DNA of 44,140 bases from Microbacterium sp. (GCA_031177765.1 JAPSKH010000007.1:44557-88696); one strand, 5' to 3'. Positions 32,133 to 40,186 are shown, counted from the stretch's first letter. The notes: generated by a model from the sequence alone, not told the origin. A program made the numbers and translations.

Positions 32133-33296
32133 CTACGCGTTGCCGGAGAGGACGGACGTCTCGACGGTGGCGGCGGCTCGGGTCGCCGTCTCCCGCGCGA
32201 CGCGCAGCAGCTCCGCCGGCTCGTAGCCGACGTCGGAGCTGAGCGCGAAGCCGACGCCCACGACGGGGATCACTCCCCCGGCGACGGTTCCCAGGTGATC
32301 GAAGACACCGCGATACACCTCTGCGGCTTGGCGCCGGGCGTCCTGTGCCGCGGGAACGGCGAGCGCGATCGCCAGGCCCGCCGGCCCGTCCTCGGCGACG
32401 GCCGCGTTCGTCGGCGCGTGCCGACGGACGCCCAGACGCCATGCCTCCCTGACCGAGGCGGCGACCTCGCTGCCGAACGCGCTCGACATCTGATCGAGAT
32501 CCTCGATGCGCACCGCCGTGAGAGCGACGAGCTCGCCGCGGGAGCGGGCACGCGCGCACAGGCCCGCCAACGCGTGCTCGAAGGAGCGGGCATCGAGGAT
32601 GCCCTCGCTCTCCGTCGCCGCCTCGCCGGTGCGCACCTGCCCCCGTATCGGCGTGCGGGTGGCACGCAGCACCGATGTGACGACGACCGCGACGATGGTG
32701 AGCGTGACGGTGAGGAAGCTCGTGGTGACGGTGTCGAACCAGATCCGGAAGAGGGCGCTGTCCGGGCCCGAGACCACGAAGACGATCGTGCGGGCGATGT
32801 AGAACAGCGACTGGAAGCCGAGCACCGCGGCCAGCACCCAGGCGGTGCGTGAGCGGCGCAGCTCGCCGCGCAGACACTCGGCGGCGCCGGCAGCCGCGAA
32901 GACGATGAGCGCGCCGAACATCCACAGCGCCCCGGCCCAGTCCCCGCCCGTGGGACCGGCCACCGCGACGGAGATCCCGGCGGCGGCCACCGCGAAGCCG
33001 ACCAGCAGCGACGCCCACGTCATCCGGCGGCCGTTGAAGCGGCGGCATCCGAGCCACATGCACCCCGTGCCGGCCACGAACGCCGCATTGCCGACGGCCA
33101 CCGCCCACCACGCGCCGCCGGGACCGGCCCACACGGAGTAGGCCAGCGTCGTCAGCATGCCGGCGAGGAAACCCAGCGACCACACGCGCCCGGCGCCGTC
33201 ATCGCGGCGCAGGAACGTCTCGAGGATGAACAGGATGCCACTGACGTTCACCACGAGCGCCGTGAACACCAGAACGCTGAACAGGTCCAAGCTCAT
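32133..33296 (-). CDS. Membrane protein with degenerate GGDEF-like domain
   Basis: A 387-residue protein with about six membrane helices in the N-terminal 220 residues, followed by a cytoplasmic domain of about 160 residues. The latter follows the GGDEF order: ILDARSFEHALAGLCARARSRG (compare the D-LTGL-NR-F helix), TAVRIEDLDQMSSAFGSEVAASV (compare LDIDHFKxINDxYGHxxGD), and VVGVGFALSS with a final helix of AD-AxY-AK type. The catalytic GGDEF is replaced by AEDGP, so c-di-GMP synthesis is unlikely. The ATG overlaps the kinase stop (ATGA), implying a coupled product. It may be a sensory or nucleotide-binding partner of the kinase. Confidence 0.75.
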   Translation of the reverse strand: MSLDLFSVLVFTALVVNVSGILFILETFLRRDDGAGRVWSLGFLAGMLTTLAYSVWAGPGGAWWAVAVGNAAFVAGTGCMWLGCRRFNGRRMTWASLLVGFAVAAAGISVAVAGPTGGDWAGALWMFGALIVFAAAGAAECLRGELRRSRTAWVLAAVLGFQSLFYIARTIVFVVSGPDSALFRIWFDTVTTSFLTVTLTIVAVVVTSVLRATRTPIRGQVRTGEAATESEGILDARSFEHALAGLCARARSRGELVALTAVRIEDLDQMSSAFGSEVAASVREAWRLGVRRHAPTNAAVAEDGPAGLAIALAVPAAQDARRQAAEVYRGVFDHLGTVAGGVIPVVGVGFALSSDVGYEPAELLRVARETATRAAATVETSVLSGNA

Positions 33297-34963
33297 GCTC
33301 CATCCCCCTCCGATGTGGCCGGAAGCTTCACGACGAACGTCGTGCCCACTCCCGGCGCACTGTGCAGGCCGATCTCGCCGCCGTGCGCACGCACGATGTC
33401 CCGCGAGATCGCCAGGCCCAGTCCGCTGCCGGCGCGGCGCTCGGCACCGGCCTTGTAGTACCGCTGGAACAGGCGCGACCGCTCGGCGTCGGAGATGCCG
33501 ATGCCGGTGTCGCGTACCAGGATCCAGCTGTGGACACCGTCGGTGGTGGTGCCGAGGAAGACCGTCCCGCCGTCCTTGTTGTAGCTGATCGCGTTCGACA
33601 CGAGGTTGTCGACCACCTGTCGCAGGCGCAGCGGATCGCCCCACACCGGCGCCGGCTCGAGGCCGGACGCGTCGATCGTGATGGCGCGGGCGGCGGCGCG
33701 GGCCGCCGCCGCTTCGGCCGCCGCGCGCGTGATCTCGTCCGCCTGCAGGGCCTGCGGCGCCAGCGACGCCTCCACCGAGGACGACGATGAGCTCGAGGCG
33801 GCGAGGATGTCGGCCACCAGCCGCAGCAGTCGCTCGGCGTTGCGTTCGGCGATGTCGAGGTTCGACCGCACGGATTCCGGCATGTCGGGATGCTCGATGG
33901 CCAGATCGAGGTAGCCGAGGATCGACGTCAGCGGGGTGCGCAGTTCGTGGGAGACGGAGGCCACCAGGTCGTCCCGCGCGCGCAGCGCGTTCAGTTCCGC
34001 CGTGACATCGCGTGAGATCACCACGGCGCCCGCGTCTTCGCCGTCCGGGTCGGTGAGCCGGCGCGCGGTGATGGTCAGAGCGCGGCGCGAGGCCGGTTCC
34101 GAGCCGAACCACACCACCTGACCGTCGAACGCCTCTCCCCGGCGTGCCCGCTCCAGCGGCAGCTCGTCCGCGGGCAGTCGTGTGACGCCGTCGTCACGGA
34201 ACGCCGCCACGTCCCCATGGGCGTCGAGCGCCCGCTGCAGCCGGCCGTGGGCCTCGTTCGTGACCGCCACGCGGCCGTCCGCGCCGATGCGGACGACGCC
34301 GAAGTCCACCGCCTCGAGCACCTCGGTGACGACCTGCTCCTGGCGCCGGGTGCGTGCCAGCACGCTTCGCAGCAGGTGCGACTGCTTCGCCAGGAGCGTG
34401 CGCTGCGCGTCCGACCGCCGGGCGTTGAGGTGACTGGTCACCGCCACCGCGGACAGCACGAGCGGGATCAGCAGCTCTCGGTACGTCAGCTGCTCCGCGT
34501 TCAGGACCATCAGCGCGGCGCTGATGCCGGCGATGGCCGCGACGACGCCGGCGAGGCCGAGAGGACCGAATCCTCCCGCCAGCCACATGGTCGGGAAGAT
34601 CCACAGCAGCCCGAGCACCGACTCCGGTGCGGCGAACTGCATGATCGCGATGGCGACGATGTCCAGGGCGGGCACCAGCGCCACCCACCCGTACGCCAGA
34701 CGGTTCCACGGCACGATCAGCGTCGCCCCGGTGATCGCGAAGATGCACACGACCCCGAGGAAGAACAGCGCAGGGTCGCCCTCGAAGGGGCCGACCGCGA
34801 CGAGGACGCCGAGGACGAAGATCACCGACGCCAGCAGCAGCTGGTTCAGCGTGGCGGTGCGGTCCCGCGTGCGATCGGCGATGGGAAGCGCCGCCCGCCT
34901 GGCGCGCCGGTGCGGATGCCGCACTCCGGTGGCCCCCGGCGAGTCGGTCGTCGCGGCTCCCAT
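33293..34963 (-). CDS. Sensor histidine kinase with PAS domain
   Basis: Membrane histidine kinase of 556 residues. About six hydrophobic segments in residues 38-190, then a PAS-like domain (about 220-325, VTEVLEAVDFGVVRIGADGRVAVTN-type start), HisKA with the phospho-acceptor His in VASVSHELRTPLTSILGYL, and HATPase_c with N box DNLVSNAISYN, G1 DTGIGIS and G2 GSGLGLAIS. A run of seven Ser links HisKA to the ATPase domain. The start is leaderless (TACCGT-N6-ATG) and the -10 box forms one arm of a TACCGT-N1-ACGGTA palindrome. The signal is unknown. It overlaps the degenerate GGDEF gene, and the regulator at 31284 is its likely partner. Confidence 0.93.
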   Translation of the reverse strand: MGAATTDSPGATGVRHPHRRARRAALPIADRTRDRTATLNQLLLASVIFVLGVLVAVGPFEGDPALFFLGVVCIFAITGATLIVPWNRLAYGWVALVPALDIVAIAIMQFAAPESVLGLLWIFPTMWLAGGFGPLGLAGVVAAIAGISAALMVLNAEQLTYRELLIPLVLSAVAVTSHLNARRSDAQRTLLAKQSHLLRSVLARTRRQEQVVTEVLEAVDFGVVRIGADGRVAVTNEAHGRLQRALDAHGDVAAFRDDGVTRLPADELPLERARRGEAFDGQVVWFGSEPASRRALTITARRLTDPDGEDAGAVVISRDVTAELNALRARDDLVASVSHELRTPLTSILGYLDLAIEHPDMPESVRSNLDIAERNAERLLRLVADILAASSSSSSSVEASLAPQALQADEITRAAAEAAAARAAARAITIDASGLEPAPVWGDPLRLRQVVDNLVSNAISYNKDGGTVFLGTTTDGVHSWILVRDTGIGISDAERSRLFQRYYKAGAERRAGSGLGLAISRDIVRAHGGEIGLHSAPGVGTTFVVKLPATSEGDGA

Positions 34964-34975
34964 ACCGTGACGGTA
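34963..34975. promoter_or_regulatory. Palindromic leaderless promoter of the histidine kinase gene
   Basis: TACCGT-G-ACGGTA (6+1+6). On the minus strand TACCGT at 34975-34970 serves as a -10 box 6 nt before the ATG at 34963. The dyad could also be a protein site, since it covers the transcription start. Confidence 0.5.
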
Positions 34976-35035
34976 ACGGAAGTCGTGCGTCGGGCGGCAG
35001 GTCTCCCGCCGACGCCGAGCGATGGACGACCGCGC

Positions 35036-35689
35036 TCAGAAGCCGAAGTCGCCGAACCCGCCCATGTCTCCGGCGGCGTCGGCGCCCCACCCCGCGTCGA
35101 CGCCCGGGTCCGCCCCGCCGCCGGCGTCGGCCCCGGTTCCGGCATCCGCTCCGCCCTCGCCACCGGACTCGGAGCCGTCCTGGTGACCCTGGTCGGCGGC
35201 GAACGAGGGCGCCAGGAACGAGCTGACCAGCGCGGATCCGAGGACGTACCCGACGACTGTGCCGAGGATCGACGAACCCACCATGGAGCCGAAAGACGGC
35301 CCCTGGCGCTGCGGACCGAGCGTGCGTTCCATGAATCCGGGATTCATGTACTCCGCACGGGTCGCGGCACGCGCCAGCGTGCCGGGATCGCTCGTGCGCG
35401 GCTGCTCCGCAGACGGCAGTCCGGCGGAGATCTCCGCGAGAACCTGCTGACGCTGCGGCTCGGTCAGCCTCGAGAAGGCCTCGGCGTGGACCTGCTCGAT
35501 CGTCTCAGGAGGGGCGGTGCGCAGCAGGTACCGGTACCGCTCAATCGCGATCTCGTCCGCGCTCCGAGGCGGCTGGTTCGTCGGCGCGCCGTCCGGCGTC
35601 CGCGCGTCCCGCCACGCCTGGTCGCTGCGCGGCGGCGGCGCCTGATGATCGCGGTCGTCGCCGCCGAAGAGTCGGTCCAGCAGTCCCAT
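35036..35689 (-). CDS. Gly/Asp-rich membrane protein, paralog B (unknown function)
   Basis: Unknown family, 217 residues, related to paralog A at 29525-30151. It starts MGLLDRLFGGDDRD, has a charged Pro-rich linker, the shared core DEIAIERYRYLLRTAPPETIEQVHAEAFSRL-like region (about 45-75), LAEISAGLPSAEQ, a Gly-zipper-like hydrophobic segment (SMVGSSILGTVVGYVLGSAL, about 133-152) and a tail of GADAG-type repeats ending GGFGDFGF. The ATG has GGAGG at a good distance; TAGCGT lies upstream as in paralog A. It lies between the GIY-YIG gene and the kinase gene on the same strand. Confidence 0.85.
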   Translation of the reverse strand: MGLLDRLFGGDDRDHQAPPPRSDQAWRDARTPDGAPTNQPPRSADEIAIERYRYLLRTAPPETIEQVHAEAFSRLTEPQRQQVLAEISAGLPSAEQPRTSDPGTLARAATRAEYMNPGFMERTLGPQRQGPSFGSMVGSSILGTVVGYVLGSALVSSFLAPSFAADQGHQDGSESGGEGGADAGTGADAGGGADPGVDAGWGADAAGDMGGFGDFGF

Positions 35690-35715
35690 GGTGTCCTCCC
35701 TGATCCGGGTCTGTC

Positions 35716-35721
35716 ACGCTA
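35716..35721 (-). promoter_or_regulatory. -10 box for paralog B
   Basis: TAGCGT on the minus strand at 35721-35716, then a leader of about 20 nt with GGGAGG before the ATG at 35689. Same hexamer and same TCAGG-type RBS context as paralog A. Confidence 0.5.
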
Positions 35722-35766
35722 GGCCGACTGGCTTTGAATCGGCTGGGCGCGTCGTCGCCGACGTCG

Positions 35767-36330
35767 TCAGCCTCGGAGCGCGATCGCCTCGCTCACCCAC
35801 CGCGCGTACAGCGACCAGGGATCGTCCACGCCCGCGGCGACGGAGGCGATGTGGCTGCGCAGCCGTTCGGACAGTCGGAACCACTCGGTCCGCTCGTAGC
35901 GCTCCTCGGCGAACTGCGCATGGCGGCGCCGCTCGACCGCGCGGTCGCCGCGCTCGAACGCCAGCAGATCCTCATGCCAGATCGCGGCCAGACGCTGCCG
36001 CGGGTTGGCGGTCGTGCCGATCTTCACCCGGTCGGCATAGCCGAGGTAGTAGACCACATCGACCCTCGGCCGAGGGAGCTCATCGTCGGGCACGTCGCCA
36101 TGACGCCACTCGCAGACGGCGCACAGCCACCCCGACCGGTAGCGGACACCCAGACGCGACCCGCACAGCACGCACGGCGACGGCAGCACGTCCACGACCC
36201 CGTTCTCGGCATCGAACCACTCGGATGCCGCCGCCGCGTGCCGCTCGCACAGCGGCACCGGCGCGTGCGGCGGCACCTCGCCGCGGCATCCGTCGTCGGC
36301 CACCAGGCAGCGGGGAGAGGCAGGGGTCAC
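35767..36330 (-). CDS. GIY-YIG (T5orf172/MUG113-type) protein with N-terminal Cys clusters
   Basis: A 187-residue protein. Residues 1-75 hold two probable zinc sites: Cys8, Cys15, Cys28, His31, and Cys53, Cys56, Cys70, Cys73. Residues about 92-165 form a GIY-YIG-like nuclease domain of the T5orf172/MUG113 kind: VVYYLGYADRVKIGTTANPRQRL holds the YYLG and KIGTT strands with the catalytic-type Arg, and an acidic residue is available in AVERRRHAQF (Glu133) before ERTEWFRL. Function unknown; a DNA-processing or stress role is possible. The GTG start is leaderless (TAGTGT-N6-GTG). It is downstream of the rpsA terminator on the same strand. Confidence 0.82.
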   Translation of the reverse strand: MTPASPRCLVADDGCRGEVPPHAPVPLCERHAAAASEWFDAENGVVDVLPSPCVLCGSRLGVRYRSGWLCAVCEWRHGDVPDDELPRPRVDVVYYLGYADRVKIGTTANPRQRLAAIWHEDLLAFERGDRAVERRRHAQFAEERYERTEWFRLSERLRSHIASVAAGVDDPWSLYARWVSEAIALRG

Positions 36331-36336
36331 GCGGCG

Positions 36337-36342
36337 ACACTA
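36337..36342 (-). promoter_or_regulatory. -10 box for the leaderless GIY-YIG gene
   Basis: TAGTGT on the minus strand at 36342-36337, 6 nt before the GTG at 36330, in the short gap after the rpsA terminator. Confidence 0.55.
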
Positions 36343-36366
36343 CGCCGGACCACCCCCACGCACGCG

Positions 36367-36399
36367 AAAAGGCCGCCACCTTCACGGTGACGGCCCTTT
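36367..36399 (-). terminator. Rho-independent terminator of rpsA
   Basis: A 14-bp stem with two G-U pairs and a 5-nt loop (arms 36399-36386 and 36380-36367 on the minus strand), ending in CCTTTTCG, 17 nt after the rpsA stop. Confidence 0.88.
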
Positions 36400-36416
36400 C
36401 GATGTGGATCAGCCGA

Positions 36417-37865
36417 TCAGCGACCCGAGAGCTTCTCGCGCAGGGCGGCGAGAGCCTCGTCGTCCGCGAGCGTGCCCGAGGGGCCGCTCTCGGAGGAGTA
36501 CGAGGACGCGCCGGTCTCGACCGGAGCGGCGGCCTCGGCCTCCTGGGCCTTGAGGACGGCGGCCTTGTGCGCCTCCCAGCGAGCGTGGGCGGCGGCGTAC
36601 TCCTGCTCCCACTTCTCGCGCTGCTCGTCGAAGCCTTCCTTCCACTGGTTGGTCTCGGGGTCGAAGCCCTCGGGGTACTTGTACTCCCCGTTCTCGTCGT
36701 ACTCCGTGACCATGCCGTAGAGGGCCGGGTCGAACTCGGTGCCGAAGGGGTCGACCGACTCGTTCGCCTGCTTGAGCGAGAGCGAGATGCGGCGACGCTC
36801 GAGGTCGATGTCGATGATCTTCACGAAGACCTCTTCACCGACCGACACGACCTGCTCGGCGAGCTCGACGTGCTTGCCCGAGAGCTCCGAGATGTGCACG
36901 AGGCCCTCGATGCCGTCCGCGACGCGCACGAACGCACCGAACGGGACGAGCTTGGTGACCTTGCCCGGCGCGACCTGGCCGATCGCGTGAGTGCGGGCGA
37001 AGACCTGCCACGGGTCCTCCTGCGTCGCCTTGAGCGACAGCGAGACGCGCTCGCGGTCCAGGTCGACCTCGAGGATCTCGACGGTGACCTCCTGGCCCAC
37101 CTCGACGACCTCCGAGGCGTGCTCGATGTGCTTCCACGACAGCTCGGAGACGTGCACGAGGCCGTCCACGCCGCCGAGGTCGACGAACGCACCGAAGTTG
37201 ACGATCGACGAGACCGTGCCCTTGCGGACCTGGCCCTTGTGCAGGTTGTTGAGGAACGTGGTGCGCGACTCGGACTGCGTCTGCTCGAGCAGGGCGCGGC
37301 GCGAGAGCACGACGTTGTTGCGGTTCTTGTCGAGCTCGAGGATCTTCGCCTCGATCTCCTGGCCGAGGTACGGCGTCAGGTCGCGCACGCGGCGCAGCTC
37401 GATCAGCGAGGCGGGGAGGAAGCCGCGGAGGCCGATGTCGACGATGAGGCCACCCTTGACGACCTCGATCACCTGGCCGGTGACCACGCCGTCGTTCTCC
37501 TTGATCTTCTCGACGTCGCCCCACGCGCGCTCGTACTGCGCGCGCTTCTTCGACAGGATGAGGCGGCCTTCCTTGTCCTCCTTCTGGAGAACGAGTGCCT
37601 CGACCTCGTCGCCGACCTTGACGACCTCGTTGGGGTCGACGTCGTGCTTGATGGAAAGCTCACGCGAGGGGATGACGCCCTCGGTCTTGTAACCGACGTC
37701 GAGGAGGACCTCGTCGCGGTCGATCTTCACCACGGTGCCCTCGATCAGGTCGCCGTCGTTGAAGAACTTCAGAGTCTTCTCGACCGCGGCCAGGAAGTCC
37801 TCGGCAGATCCGATGTCGTTGATCGCGACCTGCTTGGTGGCCGGGGCGGTCGTTGCGCTAGTCAT
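36417..37865 (-). CDS. rpsA: 30S ribosomal protein S1
   Basis: Ribosomal protein S1, which helps mRNA binding to the 30S subunit. It has 482 residues with four S1 RNA-binding domains, the actinobacterial number: GDLIEGTVVKIDRDEVLLDVG (about 36), GVVTGQVIEVVKGGLIVDIG, GQVRKGTVSSIVNFGAFVDLG and GQVAPGKVTKLVPFGAFVRV, each followed by ..GLVH-SELS or equivalent. The C-terminal 110 residues are acidic, Ala/Glu-rich and contain a Trp/Tyr-rich part (TNQWKEGFDEQREKWEQEY). ATG 37865 (MTSATTAPATKQVAIND) has AAGGAC upstream; the open frame to 37973 is probably leader. Divergent from the FUSC-like gene. Confidence 0.98.
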   Translation of the reverse strand: MTSATTAPATKQVAINDIGSAEDFLAAVEKTLKFFNDGDLIEGTVVKIDRDEVLLDVGYKTEGVIPSRELSIKHDVDPNEVVKVGDEVEALVLQKEDKEGRLILSKKRAQYERAWGDVEKIKENDGVVTGQVIEVVKGGLIVDIGLRGFLPASLIELRRVRDLTPYLGQEIEAKILELDKNRNNVVLSRRALLEQTQSESRTTFLNNLHKGQVRKGTVSSIVNFGAFVDLGGVDGLVHVSELSWKHIEHASEVVEVGQEVTVEILEVDLDRERVSLSLKATQEDPWQVFARTHAIGQVAPGKVTKLVPFGAFVRVADGIEGLVHISELSGKHVELAEQVVSVGEEVFVKIIDIDLERRRISLSLKQANESVDPFGTEFDPALYGMVTEYDENGEYKYPEGFDPETNQWKEGFDEQREKWEQEYAAAHARWEAHKAAVLKAQEAEAAAPVETGASSYSSESGPSGTLADDEALAALREKLSGR

Positions 37866-38122
37866 GTAGTGGGTTGTCCTTGTTGGGTTTGGTGTCGGGC
37901 CCCGGCTGTCATCAGCCCGTCGCGCGTGCGCGAGCGGATGCCTCGAGCCGAAGGCGAAGCGGATTGTTTTCATGCGATGTCACCCGGCGTCGAAGCGATT
38001 CGACGCCCAGGCGTGGCGAGATGGCCACACGAGTGACACCCAAGGCTATCAGAACGCCCGGGCGCGCCGCGATGTTCCCGTGCGGGGCGACGCGGCCGGT
38101 TCCGGTGCGCGAGGATCGGCGC

Positions 38123-39196
38123 ATGAGCATGTCCGCCGCGATCCGCTCGGTCAAGCGGCCGTCGATCCTGCAGGCCGCGAAGTCGGCGATCGCCACCATC
38201 GGGGCGTGGCTGCTGGCCGGCTGGCTCATACCGGGCCCCCCACCGGTGTTCGCCGCGATCGCGGCGCTGCTGGTGGTGCAGCCGAGCATCAACCAGTCCC
38301 TGACGAAGGGCGTCGAGCGGACCGTCGGTGTCGTGGTCGGGGTCGTGATCGCGTCGCTGCTGGGTGTGGCGCTGGGCAACGGCACCGGGGTCGTCCTCGT
38401 CGCCATCGCCGCGGCGTTCGTCCTCGTCTGGCTGCTGCGGATGACGCCGGGCACCGGCAACCAGGTGGTCATCAGCGCCATGCTGGTCCTGGCCCTCGGC
38501 ACGGCGAGCGCCGGGTACGCGCTGGATCGGGTCATCGAGACGCTTCTGGGAGCCGCCGTCGGCGTCGTGGTGAATGTCGCCGTCGTCCCTCCGGTCGCGA
38601 TCGAGCCGGCGCAGCGCGCGCTCCAGGCGGTGGGCAGCGAGCTGGCGACGTCGATGGAGCGCCTGGTCGAGGCATCCGGAACACCGCGCTCCGCGTCCGA
38701 GCTCGCCGACATGCTCGCCCGGGCGCGGGCTCTTCGGCCGCTCATCGGCGACGCCGAGGAGGCGATCCGCGCGGGCGAGGAATCGCTCACACTCAATCCG
38801 CGGGCGCGACGGCATCGCGATCGGCTGACGGAGTACCGTGCCACCCTGGACCGGTTCGGCCCGATCGCCACGCAGGTGATCGGCATGACACGGGCGTTCA
38901 CGGACCGTTACGACGTCTCGCTCACGAAGGAGCCGACGATGGGCGCGATCGCGGAGCAGCTGGCCCGCGCTGCGCACGACGTCCGGCTGGTCACGGCGCG
39001 CGCGGGCACCGGCGACGCCGAGCCCTCGGCGAGCGAACCGCCGGCGCTCACGCGACCCCTCGCGGTCGCCATGCCGTCCTCCGATCACTGGGTGCTGATC
39101 GGCTCGCTGCTGGTCGACCTCGAACGCATCCACGCGGCGCTCGTCGAGCTCTCCGCCGACGAGGACCGCCCCCGTCCGAGCGCCACGGAGCGATGA
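38123..39196 (+). CDS. FUSC/aromatic acid exporter-like membrane protein
   Basis: Predicted membrane protein of 357 residues related to the FUSC/aromatic acid exporter (AaeB/YhfK-like) superfamily. Five to six hydrophobic segments lie in residues 15-160, with the family-like PPPVFAAIAALLVVQPSINQSL and the start of a conserved GVERTVGVVVGVVIASLLGV; the C-terminal half is a soluble helical domain. Substrate unknown. ATG 38123 has GAGGATCGGC upstream and follows the usual N terminus (MSMSAAIRSVKRPSILQAAKS); the open frame upstream to 37874 is antisense to the rpsA leader. Confidence 0.82.
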   Translation: MSMSAAIRSVKRPSILQAAKSAIATIGAWLLAGWLIPGPPPVFAAIAALLVVQPSINQSLTKGVERTVGVVVGVVIASLLGVALGNGTGVVLVAIAAAFVLVWLLRMTPGTGNQVVISAMLVLALGTASAGYALDRVIETLLGAAVGVVVNVAVVPPVAIEPAQRALQAVGSELATSMERLVEASGTPRSASELADMLARARALRPLIGDAEEAIRAGEESLTLNPRARRHRDRLTEYRATLDRFGPIATQVIGMTRAFTDRYDVSLTKEPTMGAIAEQLARAAHDVRLVTARAGTGDAEPSASEPPALTRPLAVAMPSSDHWVLIGSLLVDLERIHAALVELSADEDRPRPSATER

Positions 39197-39245
39197 CGCC
39201 TCGACGGCTCGCGCCGACGGCGATCGACCCTGACACGATGGAGGC

Positions 39246-39539
39246 ATGTGGATCGGATGGATCGAGTTCGACCTGCTTCTGGGCGACGTGCACTCGCTGA
39301 AGGAGAAGCGCAGCATCCTCCGGCCCCTCATCGCGGACCTGCGGCGGCGCACCGAGTCGGCGGCCGCCGAAGTGGGCGAGCACGACCTGCATCGCCGGGC
39401 CGAGGTCGGGGTGGCGGTCGTCGCGTCGGGCTCATCACATGTCCGCGACGTCCTCGACCGCGCCGAGAGGGTCGTGGCCGATCATCCCGAGGTCACTCTG
39501 CTGTCGACCCGGCGGGGACTCCACTCGAGCGAGGACTGA
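39246..39539 (+). CDS. DUF503 (YlxP-like) protein
   Basis: Small protein of 97 residues of the DUF503/YlxP family, whose role is not established. Motifs: MWIGWIEFDLLLGDVHSLKEKRSILRPLI at the N terminus with the strongly conserved SLKEKR, then AEVGEHDLHRRAEVGVAVVAS and HPEVTLLSTRRGLHS. In many Gram-positives the gene is beside infB-rbfA; here it stands apart, 49 nt after the FUSC-like gene. GGAGG is only 2 nt before the ATG, while CACGAT lies 6 nt upstream, a weaker version of the leaderless pattern. It converges on the next gene with 2 nt between stops. Confidence 0.93.
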   Translation: MWIGWIEFDLLLGDVHSLKEKRSILRPLIADLRRRTESAAAEVGEHDLHRRAEVGVAVVASGSSHVRDVLDRAERVVADHPEVTLLSTRRGLHSSED

Positions 39540-39541
39540 GC

Positions 39542-40186
39542 TCAGCCGGCGAGGGCGTGGCCGATCACGTCGTCGCCGCTGCCGAAGCGGATGGTGCGGC
39601 CCACCGTGGCGTCGTTGTCGACGACGGCCGCGATGACGGCGGCGACGTCCGCGCGAGGCACCGTACCGCTGCCGCTGGGCTCGAGCTCGATGCGACCCGT
39701 GGGCGGATCGAGGGTGAGGGTCCCTGGTGCGACGATCGTCCATGCGAGGTCCGACGCCATCAGATGCTCGTCCGCGGCCCACTTGGCGTCGGCGTAGGGG
39801 AAGAACGAGGAGTCGGGCGAAACCCCGTGATCGGCCCGCGACCCGAGCCACGACACCATGACGTAGCGTGCGACTCCGACACCGGCGGCCGCATCCATCG
39901 AACGGATGGCGGCATCCCGGTCCACGGCGTAGGTGCGGCGTGGATCGCCGCCGCCCGCCCCCGCCGACCACACGACGACGTCGTTGCCGCTGATGAGATT
40001 GCGCAGCTGGTCCAGGTCGTACGTCTCGATGTCGGCGACGACGGGAGTGGCCCCGGTTGCGACGACGTCGGCCTCGTGGTCCTGGTTGCGGATGACGGCG
40101 GTGACGGTGTCGCCACGGGCAGCCAGGAGCTGCTCGAGCAGCAGCGCCACCTTGCCGTGTCCGCCGAAGACGATGATGCGTGCCAC
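39542..40186 (-). CDS. NAD(P)-binding Rossmann-fold protein (NmrA/atypical SDR-like)
   Basis: Oxidoreductase-like protein of 214 residues. The N-terminal nucleotide-binding motif is IIVFGGHGKVALLLEQLLAARG; GNDVVVWSAGAG and YAVDRDAAIRSMDAA follow, then VARYVMVSWLGS and YADAKWAADEHLMAS, the equivalents of the YxxxK region in atypical SDRs that share the YwrO/YesF-like fold. Reaction unknown; many relatives are NAD(P)H-dependent sugar epimerase-like or quinone-related proteins. GTG 40186 has AAGGAG with a 6-nt spacer, so it is better than the longer frame. -10-like TACCGT lies at 40216-40211. Confidence 0.88.
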   Translation of the reverse strand: MARIIVFGGHGKVALLLEQLLAARGDTVTAVIRNQDHEADVVATGATPVVADIETYDLDQLRNLISGNDVVVWSAGAGGGDPRRTYAVDRDAAIRSMDAAAGVGVARYVMVSWLGSRADHGVSPDSSFFPYADAKWAADEHLMASDLAWTIVAPGTLTLDPPTGRIELEPSGSGTVPRADVAAVIAAVVDNDATVGRTIRFGSGDDVIGHALAG

